Shown in pieces: positions 53,545-62,852 of a DNA stretch of 64,000 nt. The stretch covers positions 141,276 through 205,275 of the forward strand of contig NZ_JAFKRG010000034.1 in the NCBI RefSeq assembly GCF_019038415.1, written 5' to 3'. The notes beneath the pieces were generated by a model that saw nothing but the letters and a program-made list of their open reading frames with translations, had not been told where the DNA came from and did not search any database. This stretch comes from Synechococcus sp. CCY 9618. Its GTDB lineage: Bacteria > Cyanobacteriota > Cyanobacteriia > PCC-6307 > Cyanobiaceae. A program made the translations under genes and the position numbers. How positions within the stretch are numbered: the stretch's first letter is position 1; every line of letters starts with the position of its first letter.

Positions 53545-55146
53545 TCAGCCGTGGCGGAAGCTGAGGCCGTCGGGGGTTCCCCAGTCCCCTTCGGCCCGGT
53601 AGCCGCGGGCATTGGCGCAGAGGTGCCGGAGCAGCCAGAACACCGGCTCCACCGCCTCCAGCTCCAGCTCGGCGGCGATCGCCGCCAGGCTGCGGGTCCG
53701 GCCGTCGGCCAGCAGGATCTCGACCCGGCTCTGCAGGGAGAGAATGCCGGCGGCGGCCTTCTTGCCGGCCTCCACCCCCGGTTGGTGGTAGGCGTTGACG
53801 TTGACCAGTTCGCCGTAGAGCCCCACCGCCCGCTCGAACAGGGCGACCAGGGCCCCGAGGGCCCGGGCATCGAAGCGGCGCAGGGTGATGGTGAGGTTCT
53901 GGCGGTCCTGTTCGGTGAGGGCGGCGCGGGTGCCCTGCAGGAAGCCCTCCAGGAAATCGGCGGGAGATTCGCCAGCGATGGTGGGGATCGCTTCGGGATC
54001 CTCGAGCACCTCGATGAAGGTGACGAAGAAATTGTCGAGCCCGTCCCGCAGCTGCTGCACATAGGCGTGCTGGTCGGTGGAGCCCTTGTTGCCGTAGACG
54101 GCGAGGCCCTGGTGCACCACCTGGCCGTCCCGGTCGAGCCGCTTGCCCAGGGACTCCATCACCAGCTGCTGCAGGTAGCGGCTGAACACCTCCAGCCGGT
54201 CCCGGTAGGGGAGCACCACCATGTCGCGTCGTCCCCGGCCATCGCCGGCCACGTGCCAGGAGGCGGCCAGCAGGGCGGCAGGATTGCTGCGCAGCTCAGC
54301 CACCCGGGTGAGCCGGTCCATGGCGGCCGCACCCTCCAGAAACCCCCGCAGATCGGCATCGATCAGGGCGGCGGGCAGCAGGCCGACGGCGCTGGTGATG
54401 CTGGTTCGGCCGCCCACCCAGTCGAACATGTCGAAGCGGCGCAGCCAGCCTCCCGCCTCAGCCTCCTGATCCAGCTTGCTGCCGGCCATGGTCACGGCCA
54501 CGGCCTGGTCGCTCCACTGGCCGCCGGCGGCCTGCACGCGGGCACGGGCCTGAACCATGCCCAGATGGGGTTCGGGGGTGCCCCCCGACTTGCTCACCAC
54601 GATCACCAGGGTGGTGGCCAGCCTCTGCTCCAGGCCGGCCAGGGTGCGGGCCATGCCGTCGGGGTCGACGTTGTCGAAAAAGTGAAAGGGCAGGCCCACC
54701 CCCTGACGCTGCAGGGCCCGCAGCATCAGCAAAGGGCCCAGGCCCGACCCGCCGATGCCGATCCAGAGCACGTCGGTGAAGGGGCGGCCACCGGGGGCGC
54801 TGACCGTGCCCGCCAGCACCTCACGGCCGAAGGCCTCAAGCCGGTCGACCTCGGCGGCGATGGCGGCGGCCACCTCCGGATCGGGGGCCAGTTCCGGGGC
54901 CCGTAACCAGTAGTGCCCCACCTGGCGGTCCTCATCGGCGTTGGCGATGGCGCCAGCCTCCAGGGCGGCCATGGCGGCGAAGGCCCGGGCGAAGGGCGCT
55001 TCGAAAGCCTCCAGGTCCTCGCCGGTCAGGGCCATGCGGCTCACATCCAGCCAGACACCGAGGTCGTTGTCATGCCAGAGAAGCTGGCGGAAGCGCTCCC
55101 AGAGGGCGGCGGAATCGTGGCCGTTCAACGGCGGAAGCGGGGACAT
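53545..55146 (-). CDS. pgi: Glucose-6-phosphate isomerase
   Basis: Interconverts glucose 6-phosphate and fructose 6-phosphate in central sugar metabolism. It has 533 residues. DVLWIGIGGSGLGPLL near 145 and VIVVSKSGGTPEPHLG near 205 are the two sugar-phosphate binding segments. FDWVGGRTSITSAVGLLP near 270 includes the family pattern (D-x-x-G-G-R-x-S). A conserved Lys is in GNKGSTDQHAYVQQL near 375. The N terminus is short, as in other cyanobacterial PGI. It precedes adhC on the same strand with about 90 bp between. Confidence 0.94.
   Translation of the reverse strand: MSPLPPLNGHDSAALWERFRQLLWHDNDLGVWLDVSRMALTGEDLEAFEAPFARAFAAMAALEAGAIANADEDRQVGHYWLRAPELAPDPEVAAAIAAEVDRLEAFGREVLAGTVSAPGGRPFTDVLWIGIGGSGLGPLLMLRALQRQGVGLPFHFFDNVDPDGMARTLAGLEQRLATTLVIVVSKSGGTPEPHLGMVQARARVQAAGGQWSDQAVAVTMAGSKLDQEAEAGGWLRRFDMFDWVGGRTSITSAVGLLPAALIDADLRGFLEGAAAMDRLTRVAELRSNPAALLAASWHVAGDGRGRRDMVVLPYRDRLEVFSRYLQQLVMESLGKRLDRDGQVVHQGLAVYGNKGSTDQHAYVQQLRDGLDNFFVTFIEVLEDPEAIPTIAGESPADFLEGFLQGTRAALTEQDRQNLTITLRRFDARALGALVALFERAVGLYGELVNVNAYHQPGVEAGKKAAAGILSLQSRVEILLADGRTRSLAAIAAELELEAVEPVFWLLRHLCANARGYRAEGDWGTPDGLSFRHG
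53675..53682. repeat. HIP1 octamer
   Basis: GCGATCGC near the 3' end of pgi. Confidence 0.7.
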
Positions 55147-55220
55147 GGCTCCTGGGGCGCCGGGACGGTGCCCGAACCGTATCCATGCGCCTCCACGTTC
55201 GGCAAGCAGAACGGCGGATG

Positions 55221-55249
55221 CGCGCTTTCCCCCACAGGGGGCCAGCGCG
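55221..55249 (+). other. Long GC-rich hairpin before an A-rich leader
   Basis: CGCGCT-TT-CCCCC-ACA-GGGGG-CC-AGCGCG: 11 base pairs in two blocks with a 2x2 internal loop and a 3-nt loop. It ends 25 bp before the ATG at 55275 and is followed by an A-run. The U-run would precede it on the minus strand, so it is not a terminator there. It may be a 5'-UTR structure of the downstream gene. Confidence 0.5.
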
Positions 55250-55274
55250 GCGAGTGCGCCAGAAAAAAGAAAAA

Positions 55275-56219
55275 ATGGAAATGTTCCTTACAATTGGGAG
55301 GTCAGACAGGTACTGCTTGCCGTTCCGCTTCCGATCCACACGGCCTCGCCGGCCAGGACGGCGGCTGTCATGGCCGGCCGGCCCCCTGCGTCGCCCCCCC
55401 CTCCCGGGCGGTCTGAGGCTCTCCCTGCTGGTCGCCGCCGCGGGGCTCAGCCTCGCGCCGCTCCTCCGCCAGGCCGAGGCTCCGGGCCGCTCCCCCTTCC
55501 TGCTCGCCACCGAGGCGGACACCGGCCCCGGTCCGGCAGGGGTGCCCCTTCCCTTCACCAGCGAGGGCTCCCGGCCCGACCCGGTCGATTTCACGGCCGA
55601 GGAACTGCGGGAACTGAACCGCCGCTTCGGGGTGCACGGGCCCCAGCCCCGACTGGCCCAGCTGTTCACCGAGGGCATCGACCAGCTCCAGCCCCTGCGC
55701 ACCCACACCCTGGGACGGCTGGAGGAGCTCCGACCGGTGATCCTCAGCGAAAGCCGTCGGCACCACATCAATCCGATGCTGGTGACAGCGATCCTGTTCG
55801 ACGAACTGCAACACGCCAAGCCGGGCGAGGATCTGCCCATCGCCGCCCGCAGTGGCCTGTTCAGCACCCATGGCCCTGCCCAGCTGAGTCTGGGGGAACT
55901 GGTGAAGCAGGGGCTCCTCCCGGCCGATGCCACCCCGGAGCAGATCGACGAGGCCCGGCTTGAGCTCCTCGACCCTGACCACAACGTCAGGCTGCTGGTC
56001 GGCAAGTTCGTGCGCCTCAAGCAGGCCCTGGGCCTTTCCGGCAAGGTCCAGCTGATGGCGAGCCGCTCGCCCGCCGATGCCAAGGCCATGGCCACCCTTG
56101 CCTATCTGCACAACGGCAAGCTCGACTATCCGGGCCGGGTCCTGCGCTACATGCAGGACCCCGAGCTGCACGCCCTCCTCTACGGAAGCCGCAAGCCGAT
56201 CACCAGCCCGCTGATCTGA
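55275..56219 (+). CDS. Exported protein, possible lysozyme-like fold
   Basis: 314 residues from ATG 55275, in a strikingly A-rich start context (AGAAAAAAGAAAAAATGG). A basic N terminus and a hydrophobic segment near 55-72 (LRLSLLVAAAGLSLAPLL) look like a long signal peptide or anchor. The C-terminal 200 residues are helical, with HHINPMLVTAILFDELQHAK and GLFSTHGPAQLSLGEL. These loosely recall the catalytic-helix region of lytic transglycosylase-like or DUF1402-type proteins. I see no certain catalytic Glu, so function is open. Its amidase neighbour and the cell-wall context make a murein-related role a reasonable guess. Confidence 0.55.
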   Translation: MEMFLTIGRSDRYCLPFRFRSTRPRRPGRRLSWPAGPLRRPPLPGGLRLSLLVAAAGLSLAPLLRQAEAPGRSPFLLATEADTGPGPAGVPLPFTSEGSRPDPVDFTAEELRELNRRFGVHGPQPRLAQLFTEGIDQLQPLRTHTLGRLEELRPVILSESRRHHINPMLVTAILFDELQHAKPGEDLPIAARSGLFSTHGPAQLSLGELVKQGLLPADATPEQIDEARLELLDPDHNVRLLVGKFVRLKQALGLSGKVQLMASRSPADAKAMATLAYLHNGKLDYPGRVLRYMQDPELHALLYGSRKPITSPLI

Positions 56220-56232
56220 TCCCCGCCGTCTC

Positions 56233-57108
56233 TCAGCAGAGAACCCCGAGGGCGGCGAGGCGGACCTCCAGTTCGGCCCAGTCGAAGCTGCGGGGGTCCA
56301 TCCGCTCCCCGCCCAGGTCCACGTGGCGGTGGGTGGTGATGTGGCCGGCGGGGATGCCGTAGCGGCGCATCCAGCGCGCCAGCACGATCGCCATGGCGTC
56401 GTACTGGGCCGAGGTGTAACCGCTGTGGGCAGGGGCGTCATCTTCCCCGTCGATGGGCGTTTCCAGGCTGAGGTGCAGGGCGAAATTATTGATCGACCCT
56501 CCCACCTCCGGATTGGTCACGACCCAGCGGCCATCGAAGGCGGAATTCCCCGAGCCGAAAGCCCGTTTGGAAGGGTCCAGGGCTTCCACCACCTGGCCGT
56601 CCAGGCCGATCAGGGTGTGGTAGCTGACCTGATCCTCGTCCCGGGGGTGGGGGGTCATGAAGGTGTTGACCGCCGAATCGATGCCGTAGACGGTCTCGTG
56701 CAGCACCACCACCTGGGGAGTGGGATCCACCGGCCGACCGAAGGCATCCCGGCGGAAGCGTTCGCCGTAGTTGCTCGGGTCGATGCGGAGTCGCCGGGTG
56801 TCGTAGCGGAGCCGCTCCGCCCGGGCGCTCAGCCGGGTCGCCAGGACAGGATCGGCTCGACAGTCATCCCCCAGGGGAGCCTTCCAGGCGGCATGGGGTG
56901 GTGGCAGGGCCGCAGGGGGCGGCGGCAGCTCGTCGGCGGGCGCCTGTGGGGGCTGACGAACCTCCTCCAGCAGTTCCAGCAGGGAGGCGCGGCCGCCGGC
57001 GTTGCCGGGAGTCCCGAACAGGTCGCGGGACAACCAGGTGAGACCCCCCAGACTGACAACCCCCACGCCGACCACCGCGAGAATCAGGGGGCGCAGGGGG
57101 GACGTCAC
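56233..57108 (-). CDS. N-acetylmuramoyl-L-alanine amidase (Amidase_2 / PGRP-like)
   Basis: Zinc amidase that cleaves the bond between MurNAc and L-Ala in peptidoglycan, 291 residues. An N-terminal membrane anchor is present (LILAVVGVGVVSLGGLTWL), so the enzyme is exported or anchored. The domain begins near 130 with VVVLHETVYG, whose His is the first zinc ligand. SYHTLIGLDGQVVEAL, FALHLSLE and ITTHRHVDLGG follow, with the third ligand region at the end. A Pro-rich linker separates anchor and domain. It starts with GTG sharing bases with the stop of the upstream M61 gene (GTGA). Confidence 0.88.
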   Translation of the reverse strand: MTSPLRPLILAVVGVGVVSLGGLTWLSRDLFGTPGNAGGRASLLELLEEVRQPPQAPADELPPPPAALPPPHAAWKAPLGDDCRADPVLATRLSARAERLRYDTRRLRIDPSNYGERFRRDAFGRPVDPTPQVVVLHETVYGIDSAVNTFMTPHPRDEDQVSYHTLIGLDGQVVEALDPSKRAFGSGNSAFDGRWVVTNPEVGGSINNFALHLSLETPIDGEDDAPAHSGYTSAQYDAMAIVLARWMRRYGIPAGHITTHRHVDLGGERMDPRSFDWAELEVRLAALGVLC

Positions 57109-58844
57109 GGCTGGAGGGACAGCCAGCGCTGCCGCTTCTCCCTCGCCCTCTCGTCGTCGAGGAGAGGGTCGATCACCAGGCGCCAGCGGGCCACGGCCGG
57201 CGGGTCGGGCGTCAGCCGGGTGGTTCGCACCCTGCCGTCGCGGCAGTAGAGCAACTCCCCCTGTCGTGAGGGCGCGACGAACGCGGCCAGGTCGTCCGGA
57301 CGTCGGAGCCGCTGGCCATCGAAGGCCAGCAGCTCATCGCCGGCCTGGAGCCTGGCCCGTTCGGCCGGGCCGCTGCGGTGCACCCTGCGCAGCAGCATCG
57401 GCCCGGCGCTGCCCTCCTCCAGCTGCCAGCCCAGGAACCCTTCGCTGGCCGGCTCGGGCACCAGCTTCAGTCCCACGTCGGCCAGATAACCGGCGAGGTC
57501 GGGGTCGTCGGTGCTCTCCAGCCAGTGGGGCAGAAGGCCGGCCAGATCGGGGACCTGGTCGGCGAAGGCGGTGATCAGGTCCTCCTGGTGATAGCCCCGG
57601 CCCCAGGCCCCATGGCTGCGCCAGAGACAGCGCAGCACCAGGGCCAGGCACGACCCGTGGCGCCGCAGGTGCAGGTCGAGCATCAGGGCCACGACGGCCC
57701 CCTTCAGGTAGTAGCTGATCTGGCTGTCAGGGGAAGAGGCATCCTGCCGGTAGAGCTTCACCCAGGCCTCCTCGGCGCTCTGTCGCAAGCCCTGGACATG
57801 GCGTCCGGGGGTGAGCAGGTAGCGGCTCAGATCGGCCCCCAGGTCCTCCAGCAGATCCTTCTCCGTTCCCACTCCCGCCGCCAGAGGCAGCAGCTGATCG
57901 AGATAGGAGGTGACGCCCTCGGCAAACCAGAGGCCTGGCACGATCGCCACCCGGTCGTAGTCGATCGGGGTGAGTTCGGCCGGCCGCAGCCGGCGCACGT
58001 TCCACTGGTGCAGATACTCATGGGCCACCAGCTGAAGCAGCTTGCGGCGTCCCTCCGGCGCCGCCAGGGCCCGGCGACCGAACTGGAGCACGCTGCTGTG
58101 GTCATGCTCCAGCCCCCCATACCCGGCGTCGAGCAGATGCAGCACGAAGAGATAGTCCTCGCTGGCCGGCGCCGCCACCCCCATCAGATCGCAGCAGGCC
58201 AGGGCCACCCGTTCCACATCGGCCAGCCAGGCGGGATCCTGTGCCGGCAGATCGCCCCCCCAGGAGACCCAGCGGTGGGGCACGCCGGCCACACGGAAGG
58301 GATGGCAGGGATGGGGGCCGACCTCGATCGGGCTGTCGATCAGCCGGTCGAAATCAGTCGCCTCCCAGCTGCCGTCGCCAGCGCCTGGGAGAGGAACGAA
58401 GGCCTGCCAGCCCCCGGGGAGCTCCAGCGTGAGCCGGTGGGGATGCCAGCGTTCACCGGACACCTGCAGCGCCACCCCGGCCAGGGCCAGGAACCCATGG
58501 TCGGCGGTGAGATGGCAGGTGCGAACACTCAGCTCCGTGGCCTGGATGCGGTAACGGACCACCACCGGATCCAGGCACGCCAGGGAGAGACCCCAGCAGG
58601 CGGCCCCGAGGCGTCGGGCCGGGATGGCCGCTTCCCCCTGACGGACCTCCAGCCCCTCCAGACAGCGGACGTAATCACGGATCAGGTAGGAGCCCGGTGT
58701 CCAGGCGGGCAACCGCAGTTCCGGCTGCAGGGTGCGGGGAGTGAAACGGAGGCTGACCCCGACCAGATGCCGGTGGGGTTCGCGGAGATCGAGATGGAGC
58801 GTCGGCCCGGCGGTCGTGTCGGGAACGGGCTGGTCGTCAGACAC
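57105..58844 (-). CDS. M61 family metallopeptidase with PDZ domain
   Basis: Zinc peptidase of the glycyl-aminopeptidase type, 579 residues from the GTG at 58844. The N-terminal beta domain starts near LHLDLREPHRHLVGVSLRF and includes LPAWTPGSYLIRDYVR. The active site is LLQLVAHEYLHQWNVRRLRP near 275, with the HExxH motif as HEYLH. Residues 470-540 form a PDZ domain (RRVHRSGPAERARLQAGDEL). No signal peptide is evident, so it probably acts in the cytoplasm. The start overlaps the end of the ycf35-like gene and the stop overlaps the amidase start. The upstream frame to 59027 is antisense DNA. Confidence 0.87.
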   Translation of the reverse strand: MSDDQPVPDTTAGPTLHLDLREPHRHLVGVSLRFTPRTLQPELRLPAWTPGSYLIRDYVRCLEGLEVRQGEAAIPARRLGAACWGLSLACLDPVVVRYRIQATELSVRTCHLTADHGFLALAGVALQVSGERWHPHRLTLELPGGWQAFVPLPGAGDGSWEATDFDRLIDSPIEVGPHPCHPFRVAGVPHRWVSWGGDLPAQDPAWLADVERVALACCDLMGVAAPASEDYLFVLHLLDAGYGGLEHDHSSVLQFGRRALAAPEGRRKLLQLVAHEYLHQWNVRRLRPAELTPIDYDRVAIVPGLWFAEGVTSYLDQLLPLAAGVGTEKDLLEDLGADLSRYLLTPGRHVQGLRQSAEEAWVKLYRQDASSPDSQISYYLKGAVVALMLDLHLRRHGSCLALVLRCLWRSHGAWGRGYHQEDLITAFADQVPDLAGLLPHWLESTDDPDLAGYLADVGLKLVPEPASEGFLGWQLEEGSAGPMLLRRVHRSGPAERARLQAGDELLAFDGQRLRRPDDLAAFVAPSRQGELLYCRDGRVRTTRLTPDPPAVARWRLVIDPLLDDERAREKRQRWLSLQP

Positions 58845-59181
58845 TGAGCTCGATCGACGCCGTGGGGAGCACCAGGCTGGCCTCCTGCAGAGCCAGCCTG
58901 GCGGCGTAGGCCCGGGTGATCCGGCCCAGCAGCACCTGCAGAGCGGTGCTGCGACTGATCCGCTGGAGATCGCCCACCAGGGCGAGCGAGCCATCGTGCT
59001 GGCGGGCCCATCCCAGGGGTTGTCCATCCTTCAGCTCCACCTGAAGCGCCACCTCCTGGTGCTCACCGCCGAAGCCGACGAGCACCCCGCCGCGGCGCCA
59101 GCGAAGGTCGAGCGACGCCAGGGTGGCCGCCAGGCATTCGGTGTCTCGCAGCACGGTGGGCAGGATGGACAGATGGGACAT
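58837..59181 (-). CDS. ycf35: Ycf35-like protein (DUF1257)
   Basis: 114-residue protein of a family kept in cyanobacteria and some algal plastids, function unknown. The start MSHLSILPTVLRDTECLAATL matches the family pattern. RRGGVLVGFGGEHQEVALQVE and GRITRAYAARLAL are the other conserved parts. Its ATG lies on purN's possible first ATG, in opposite direction (58837-59181 versus 59180). The 3' end overlaps the M61 protease by 8 bp. Confidence 0.85.
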   Translation of the reverse strand: MSHLSILPTVLRDTECLAATLASLDLRWRRGGVLVGFGGEHQEVALQVELKDGQPLGWARQHDGSLALVGDLQRISRSTALQVLLGRITRAYAARLALQEASLVLPTASIELSV

Positions 59182-59188
59182 GGACGCA

Positions 59189-59872
59189 ATGCCCGATTCC
59201 GCAGACCATAGCGATGCTGAGAAGTCTCTCCAGTGGCCATTGCCACAGCCCGACACGGCTGGAGCGGCCCCGTTGCGGCTGGCGGTGATGGCCTCAGGCA
59301 GCGGCAGCACCTTCGAGTCCCTGGCGGTTGCCTGCAGCGCCGGCCGACTGCACGGTCGGGTGGTGCTGCTGGCGGTGAATCGCCAGGACTGCGGCGCCCG
59401 GCGGCGGGCGGAACGCCTGGCCATTCCCTGCGAGCTGATCGACCACCGCCACCAGCCGAGCCGGGAGGCCCTCGACCAGGCCCTGATCGCCCTGTTCCGG
59501 CAGCACCGCATCGATCTGGTAGTGATGGCCGGCTGGATGCGGATCGTCACCCGCTTGCTGATCGAGGCCTTTCCGGAGCGGCTGGTGAATATCCACCCCT
59601 CCCTGCTACCCAGCTTCCGTGGCGCCGACGGCGTCGGACAGGCCCTGGCGGCCGGGGTCACCCTGGCCGGATGCACCGCCCATCTGGTGACTGCAGAGGT
59701 GGATGGGGGACCGATCCTGGTGCAGGCGGCCGTGCCGGTGCTCGCCGGCGACGACCGCGACCGGCTGCATGCGCGCATCCAGGTCCAGGAGCGGCGGATC
59801 CTGCCGCTGGCGGTGCAACTGGTGGCCCAGCGGCTCAGCGCCGCCGGCCCGCGCAGCGCAGCTCAGGGATAG
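59189..59872 (+). CDS. purN: Phosphoribosylglycinamide formyltransferase
   Basis: Third step of purine synthesis, formylating GAR with 10-formyl-THF. From ATG 59189 it is 227 residues; the family core begins near residue 33 with LRLAVMASGSGSTFESLA. The catalytic region is RLVNIHPSLLPSFRGADG near 132, and the Asp in VTAEVDGGPILVQAAVP is the other key residue. The first 30 residues are low in complexity, so a later start is possible. An ATG at 59180 overlaps the ycf35 start on the other strand. The 3' end overlaps argC by 10 bp. Confidence 0.92.
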   Translation: MPDSADHSDAEKSLQWPLPQPDTAGAAPLRLAVMASGSGSTFESLAVACSAGRLHGRVVLLAVNRQDCGARRRAERLAIPCELIDHRHQPSREALDQALIALFRQHRIDLVVMAGWMRIVTRLLIEAFPERLVNIHPSLLPSFRGADGVGQALAAGVTLAGCTAHLVTAEVDGGPILVQAAVPVLAGDDRDRLHARIQVQERRILPLAVQLVAQRLSAAGPRSAAQG

Positions 59873-60927
59873 AACGGCAGCAACGGCAGGCCGGTGCCGG
59901 CCTCCAGGCCGGCGAGCAGGTTGAGGCACTGCACCCCCTGCCCGGCCTGCCCCTTGATCAGGTTGTCGACCGCGCTCATCACGATCAGTTGGCCGGTGCG
60001 CGGATCGACCTGGACCGAGAGCAGGCAGCGATTGGTGTTGCGTACCCACTTGGTGGAGGGGTAGACCCCCACCGGCAGCACCTCCACGGCCGGACTGTGG
60101 CGGTAGGAAGCCTGCAGCAGGGTGGTGCAGTCGTCGGCGGTGAGGCCAGGGTCCCGCAGACGCCCGTAGAGCGTGGCGAGCAGCCCGCGCACCATGGGCA
60201 TCAGGTGGGGGGTGAACTGCAGCTGGATCGGCTGGCCCGCCGCCTGACTCGCCAGCTGCTCGATCTCGCTGGTGTGGCGATGACCCACCACGCCGTAGGG
60301 GGCGACGGCCTCGGAGGCTTCGGCCAGCAACAGATGCTCCTTTGCGGCCCGGCCTCCACCGGAAGCACCGGTCTTGGCGTCGATGACGATGCCGCTGGTC
60401 TCGATCAGGCCCTGCTCGAGAAACGGCAGCAGGGCCAGCAGGCTGGCGGTCGGAAAACAGCCCGGTGCCGCCACCAGGCGGGCCTCCCGGATGCGCGCCT
60501 CCTCGAACTCCACCAGGCCGTACACCGCTTCGGCGCACAGGTCGGCATCCTGTCGGCCGAGCTGGCGGGCCTCGCTGGCGTACACCTCCTCCCACTGGGC
60601 CAGGGAGCGGTAGCGATAGTCGGCGGAGAGGTCCACCACCTTGACGCCGAGGCGCAGCAGATCGGGCACCAGCTTGGTGGCCAGGCCGTTGGGAAGGCTC
60701 AGCACGGCCAGATCGGCCACCGAGGCGATCGCTTCCGGATCCGGGGAGCGCACCACCAGGTCGTCCTCCAGGGGCAGGAAGGGCACCAGTTCGCTCCAGC
60801 GTCTGCCGGTGCTGCGCTCCCCGCCCAGAAAACTCACCGACAGTTGGGGATGGCCCTGCAGCAACCGGAGGGTCTGCAGTCCCCCATAGCCGCTGGCACC
60901 GATCACCGCGACGCGCTTGCCGGCCAT
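59863..60927 (-). CDS. argC: N-acetyl-gamma-glutamyl-phosphate reductase
   Basis: Third step of arginine synthesis, reducing N-acetylglutamyl phosphate with NADPH. It has 354 residues. RVAVIGASGYGGLQTLRLL opens the nucleotide-binding fold. The catalytic Cys is in VAAPGCFPTASLLALLPFL near 155. KTGASGGGRAAKEHLLLAEA near 185 and PHLMPMVRGLLATLYGR near 245 are family blocks. The gene is divergent from ribBA, and a TATAAA/TATAGG-type box lies in the 42-bp gap. Confidence 0.94.
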   Translation of the reverse strand: MAGKRVAVIGASGYGGLQTLRLLQGHPQLSVSFLGGERSTGRRWSELVPFLPLEDDLVVRSPDPEAIASVADLAVLSLPNGLATKLVPDLLRLGVKVVDLSADYRYRSLAQWEEVYASEARQLGRQDADLCAEAVYGLVEFEEARIREARLVAAPGCFPTASLLALLPFLEQGLIETSGIVIDAKTGASGGGRAAKEHLLLAEASEAVAPYGVVGHRHTSEIEQLASQAAGQPIQLQFTPHLMPMVRGLLATLYGRLRDPGLTADDCTTLLQASYRHSPAVEVLPVGVYPSTKWVRNTNRCLLSVQVDPRTGQLIVMSAVDNLIKGQAGQGVQCLNLLAGLEAGTGLPLLPFYP

Positions 60928-60964
60928 GCGGAACTCAGAGGAACGGTGGATCGTACCGGCAGCC

Positions 60965-60970
60965 TATAAA
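60965..60970. promoter_or_regulatory. TATAAA box between argC and ribBA
   Basis: TATAAA (60965-60970) ends on the A of the first possible ribBA ATG (60970). Read on the minus strand the same site gives TTTATAGG, usable as a -10 for argC, about 35 bp before its ATG. No clear TTGACA is seen at the right distance. If it is a true -10 for ribBA, transcription begins near 60977 and the 60970 ATG is not used. Confidence 0.4.
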
Positions 60971-62724
60971 TGAGGTCTGATCGTTTCAGCGATCGATCAC
61001 GACCATCGCCCCTGCGCGCGCAGGCCGTTCCTTCTCAGTCCGTCCCCTTGACCGTTCTGTCCGGCCCACCCCTCGCCACGGGCATTCATTTCGATGCCAT
61101 CGCCGACGCCCTGGCAGCCATCCGCAACGGTGAATCGATCGTGGTGGTTGATGACGAGAACCGGGAGAACGAAGGCGACCTGATCTGCGCGGCCCAGTTC
61201 GCCACGCCCCAGCAGATCAATTTCATGGCCACCGATGCCCGGGGGCTGATCTGCCTGGCCATGGAGGGTGAACGGCTCGATGCCCTGGATCTACCATTGA
61301 TGGTGGATCGCAACACCGACAGCAACCAGACCGCCTTCACCGTCAGCGTGGATGCGGGGCCGGAACAGGGGGTGAGCACGGGCATCTCCGCGGAGGACCG
61401 GGCCCGCACGATCCAGGTGGCGATCCATCCGGGCAGCCGCCCCGGCGATCTGCGCCGTCCCGGCCATGTCTTCCCCTTGCGGGCCCGCCAGGGCGGGGTG
61501 CTCAAACGGGCCGGCCACACCGAGGCGGCGGTCGATCTGGCCCGGCTGGCGGGTCTCTATCCGGCCGGCGTGATCTGCGAGATCCAGAACCCCGATGGCT
61601 CCATGGCCCGGCTGGCCCAGTTGGCCGACTACGCCCGCCACCATGGGCTCCGGCTGATCAGCATCGCCGACCTGATCCACTATCGGCTCGACACCGAGAG
61701 GTTCGTGGCGCGTCAGGCGGAGGCGAGCCTGCCGAGCAGCTTCGGCCAGTTCCGGGCGATCGGTTATCGCAACGACCTCGACGGCAGCGAGCACGTGGCC
61801 ATCGTCAAGGGCTTCCCGGAGCGCTCCGCCGGCCCGGTGCTGGTGCGAGTGCACTCCGAATGCCTCACCGGGGACGCCTTCGGCTCCCTCCGCTGCGACT
61901 GCCGGCCCCAGCTGGAGGCGGCCCTGAAGATGATCGAGGCCGCCGGCGAAGGGGTGGTGGTCTACCTGCGCCAGGAGGGCAGGGGCATCGGGCTGGTCAA
62001 CAAGCTCAAGGCCTACAGCCTGCAGGACGGCGGCCTCGACACGGTGGAAGCGAACGAGCGGCTCGGCTTCGCGGCCGACCTTCGCAACTACGGCGTCGGC
62101 GCCCAGATCCTCAGTGATCTGGGCGTGCAGCGCCTGCGGCTGATCACCAACAACCCCCGCAAGATCGCCGGTCTCGGCGGCTACGGGCTCGAGGTGGTGG
62201 ATCGGGTTCCCCTGGTGATGGACCCCGGCATCCACAACGCCGCCTACCTGAGGGTCAAACGCATCAAGCTGGGACATCTGATGGATACGGAGTCCCATGG
62301 ACTCACGGCGGTGCTGGGGTGGCACGGCCCCCTCGATCCGCGGCAGGCGGCGTCGAGGCTGGAGACCCTGAGGGACTGGGCCCGTCGCAAGGGCCTGCTG
62401 CTCGAGCGCGAGGAGGATCCACGCCTGCTGGCCCTGCTCGATGGTCCCGGGCTGGCCCTGCTGCTGGCGGCCCATCAGAGCAGACAGCTCACGGTCGCCG
62501 ATCTGGCCGGTCCACTGATGGAGATGGCCCGCTGGGAGGACACCCGCGGGGTGAGCCTGCTGCTGGCCCCCGATGCCCGCCGCAAGGGCCATCCCAGCAT
62601 CGACCTGGAACCCGAGCGCCGGCAGCTGGCCGACCTGGTGCCAGCGGGCGGCGACGGCACCGTTCAGAACCTGACCTGCCCGCTGCTCAACCTCACCCCC
62701 GGGGGCTTTCTCGTCTGGACCTGA
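60970..62724 (+). CDS. ribBA: Riboflavin biosynthesis protein RibBA (DHBP synthase / GTP cyclohydrolase II)
   Basis: Bifunctional enzyme making both riboflavin precursors. The RibB half spans about 35-240 ([16 protein letters not shown], then [17 protein letters not shown]). The RibA half spans about 245-420, with zinc cysteines in [18 protein letters not shown] and the catalytic [10 protein letters not shown] further 150 residues follow, not part of the E. coli enzymes but seen as an extension in cyanobacteria. The ATG 60970 gives 584 residues. A TTG at 61048 gives 558, closer to the usual size, and avoids the TATAAA overlap. I list the outer bound. It is divergent from argC. Confidence 0.93.
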   Translation: MRSDRFSDRSRPSPLRAQAVPSQSVPLTVLSGPPLATGIHFDAIADALAAIRNGESIVVVDDENRENEGDLICAAQFATPQQINFMATDARGLICLAMEGERLDALDLPLMVDRNTDSNQTAFTVSVDAGPEQGVSTGISAEDRARTIQVAIHPGSRPGDLRRPGHVFPLRARQGGVLKRAGHTEAAVDLARLAGLYPAGVICEIQNPDGSMARLAQLADYARHHGLRLISIADLIHYRLDTERFVARQAEASLPSSFGQFRAIGYRNDLDGSEHVAIVKGFPERSAGPVLVRVHSECLTGDAFGSLRCDCRPQLEAALKMIEAAGEGVVVYLRQEGRGIGLVNKLKAYSLQDGGLDTVEANERLGFAADLRNYGVGAQILSDLGVQRLRLITNNPRKIAGLGGYGLEVVDRVPLVMDPGIHNAAYLRVKRIKLGHLMDTESHGLTAVLGWHGPLDPRQAASRLETLRDWARRKGLLLEREEDPRLLALLDGPGLALLLAAHQSRQLTVADLAGPLMEMARWEDTRGVSLLLAPDARRKGHPSIDLEPERRQLADLVPAGGDGTVQNLTCPLLNLTPGGFLVWT

Positions 62725-62852
62725 TCGGGCCATCCGGTCGGTTGCGAACAGTGAAGTCGGTACCCACGATCACAGCGTCATTGCACCATTGCGCATGGGC
62801 GCAGCCGAAAAGCGCCTAGGGATGGAAGAGCAGCTCGGTGAAAGGGAACGCG

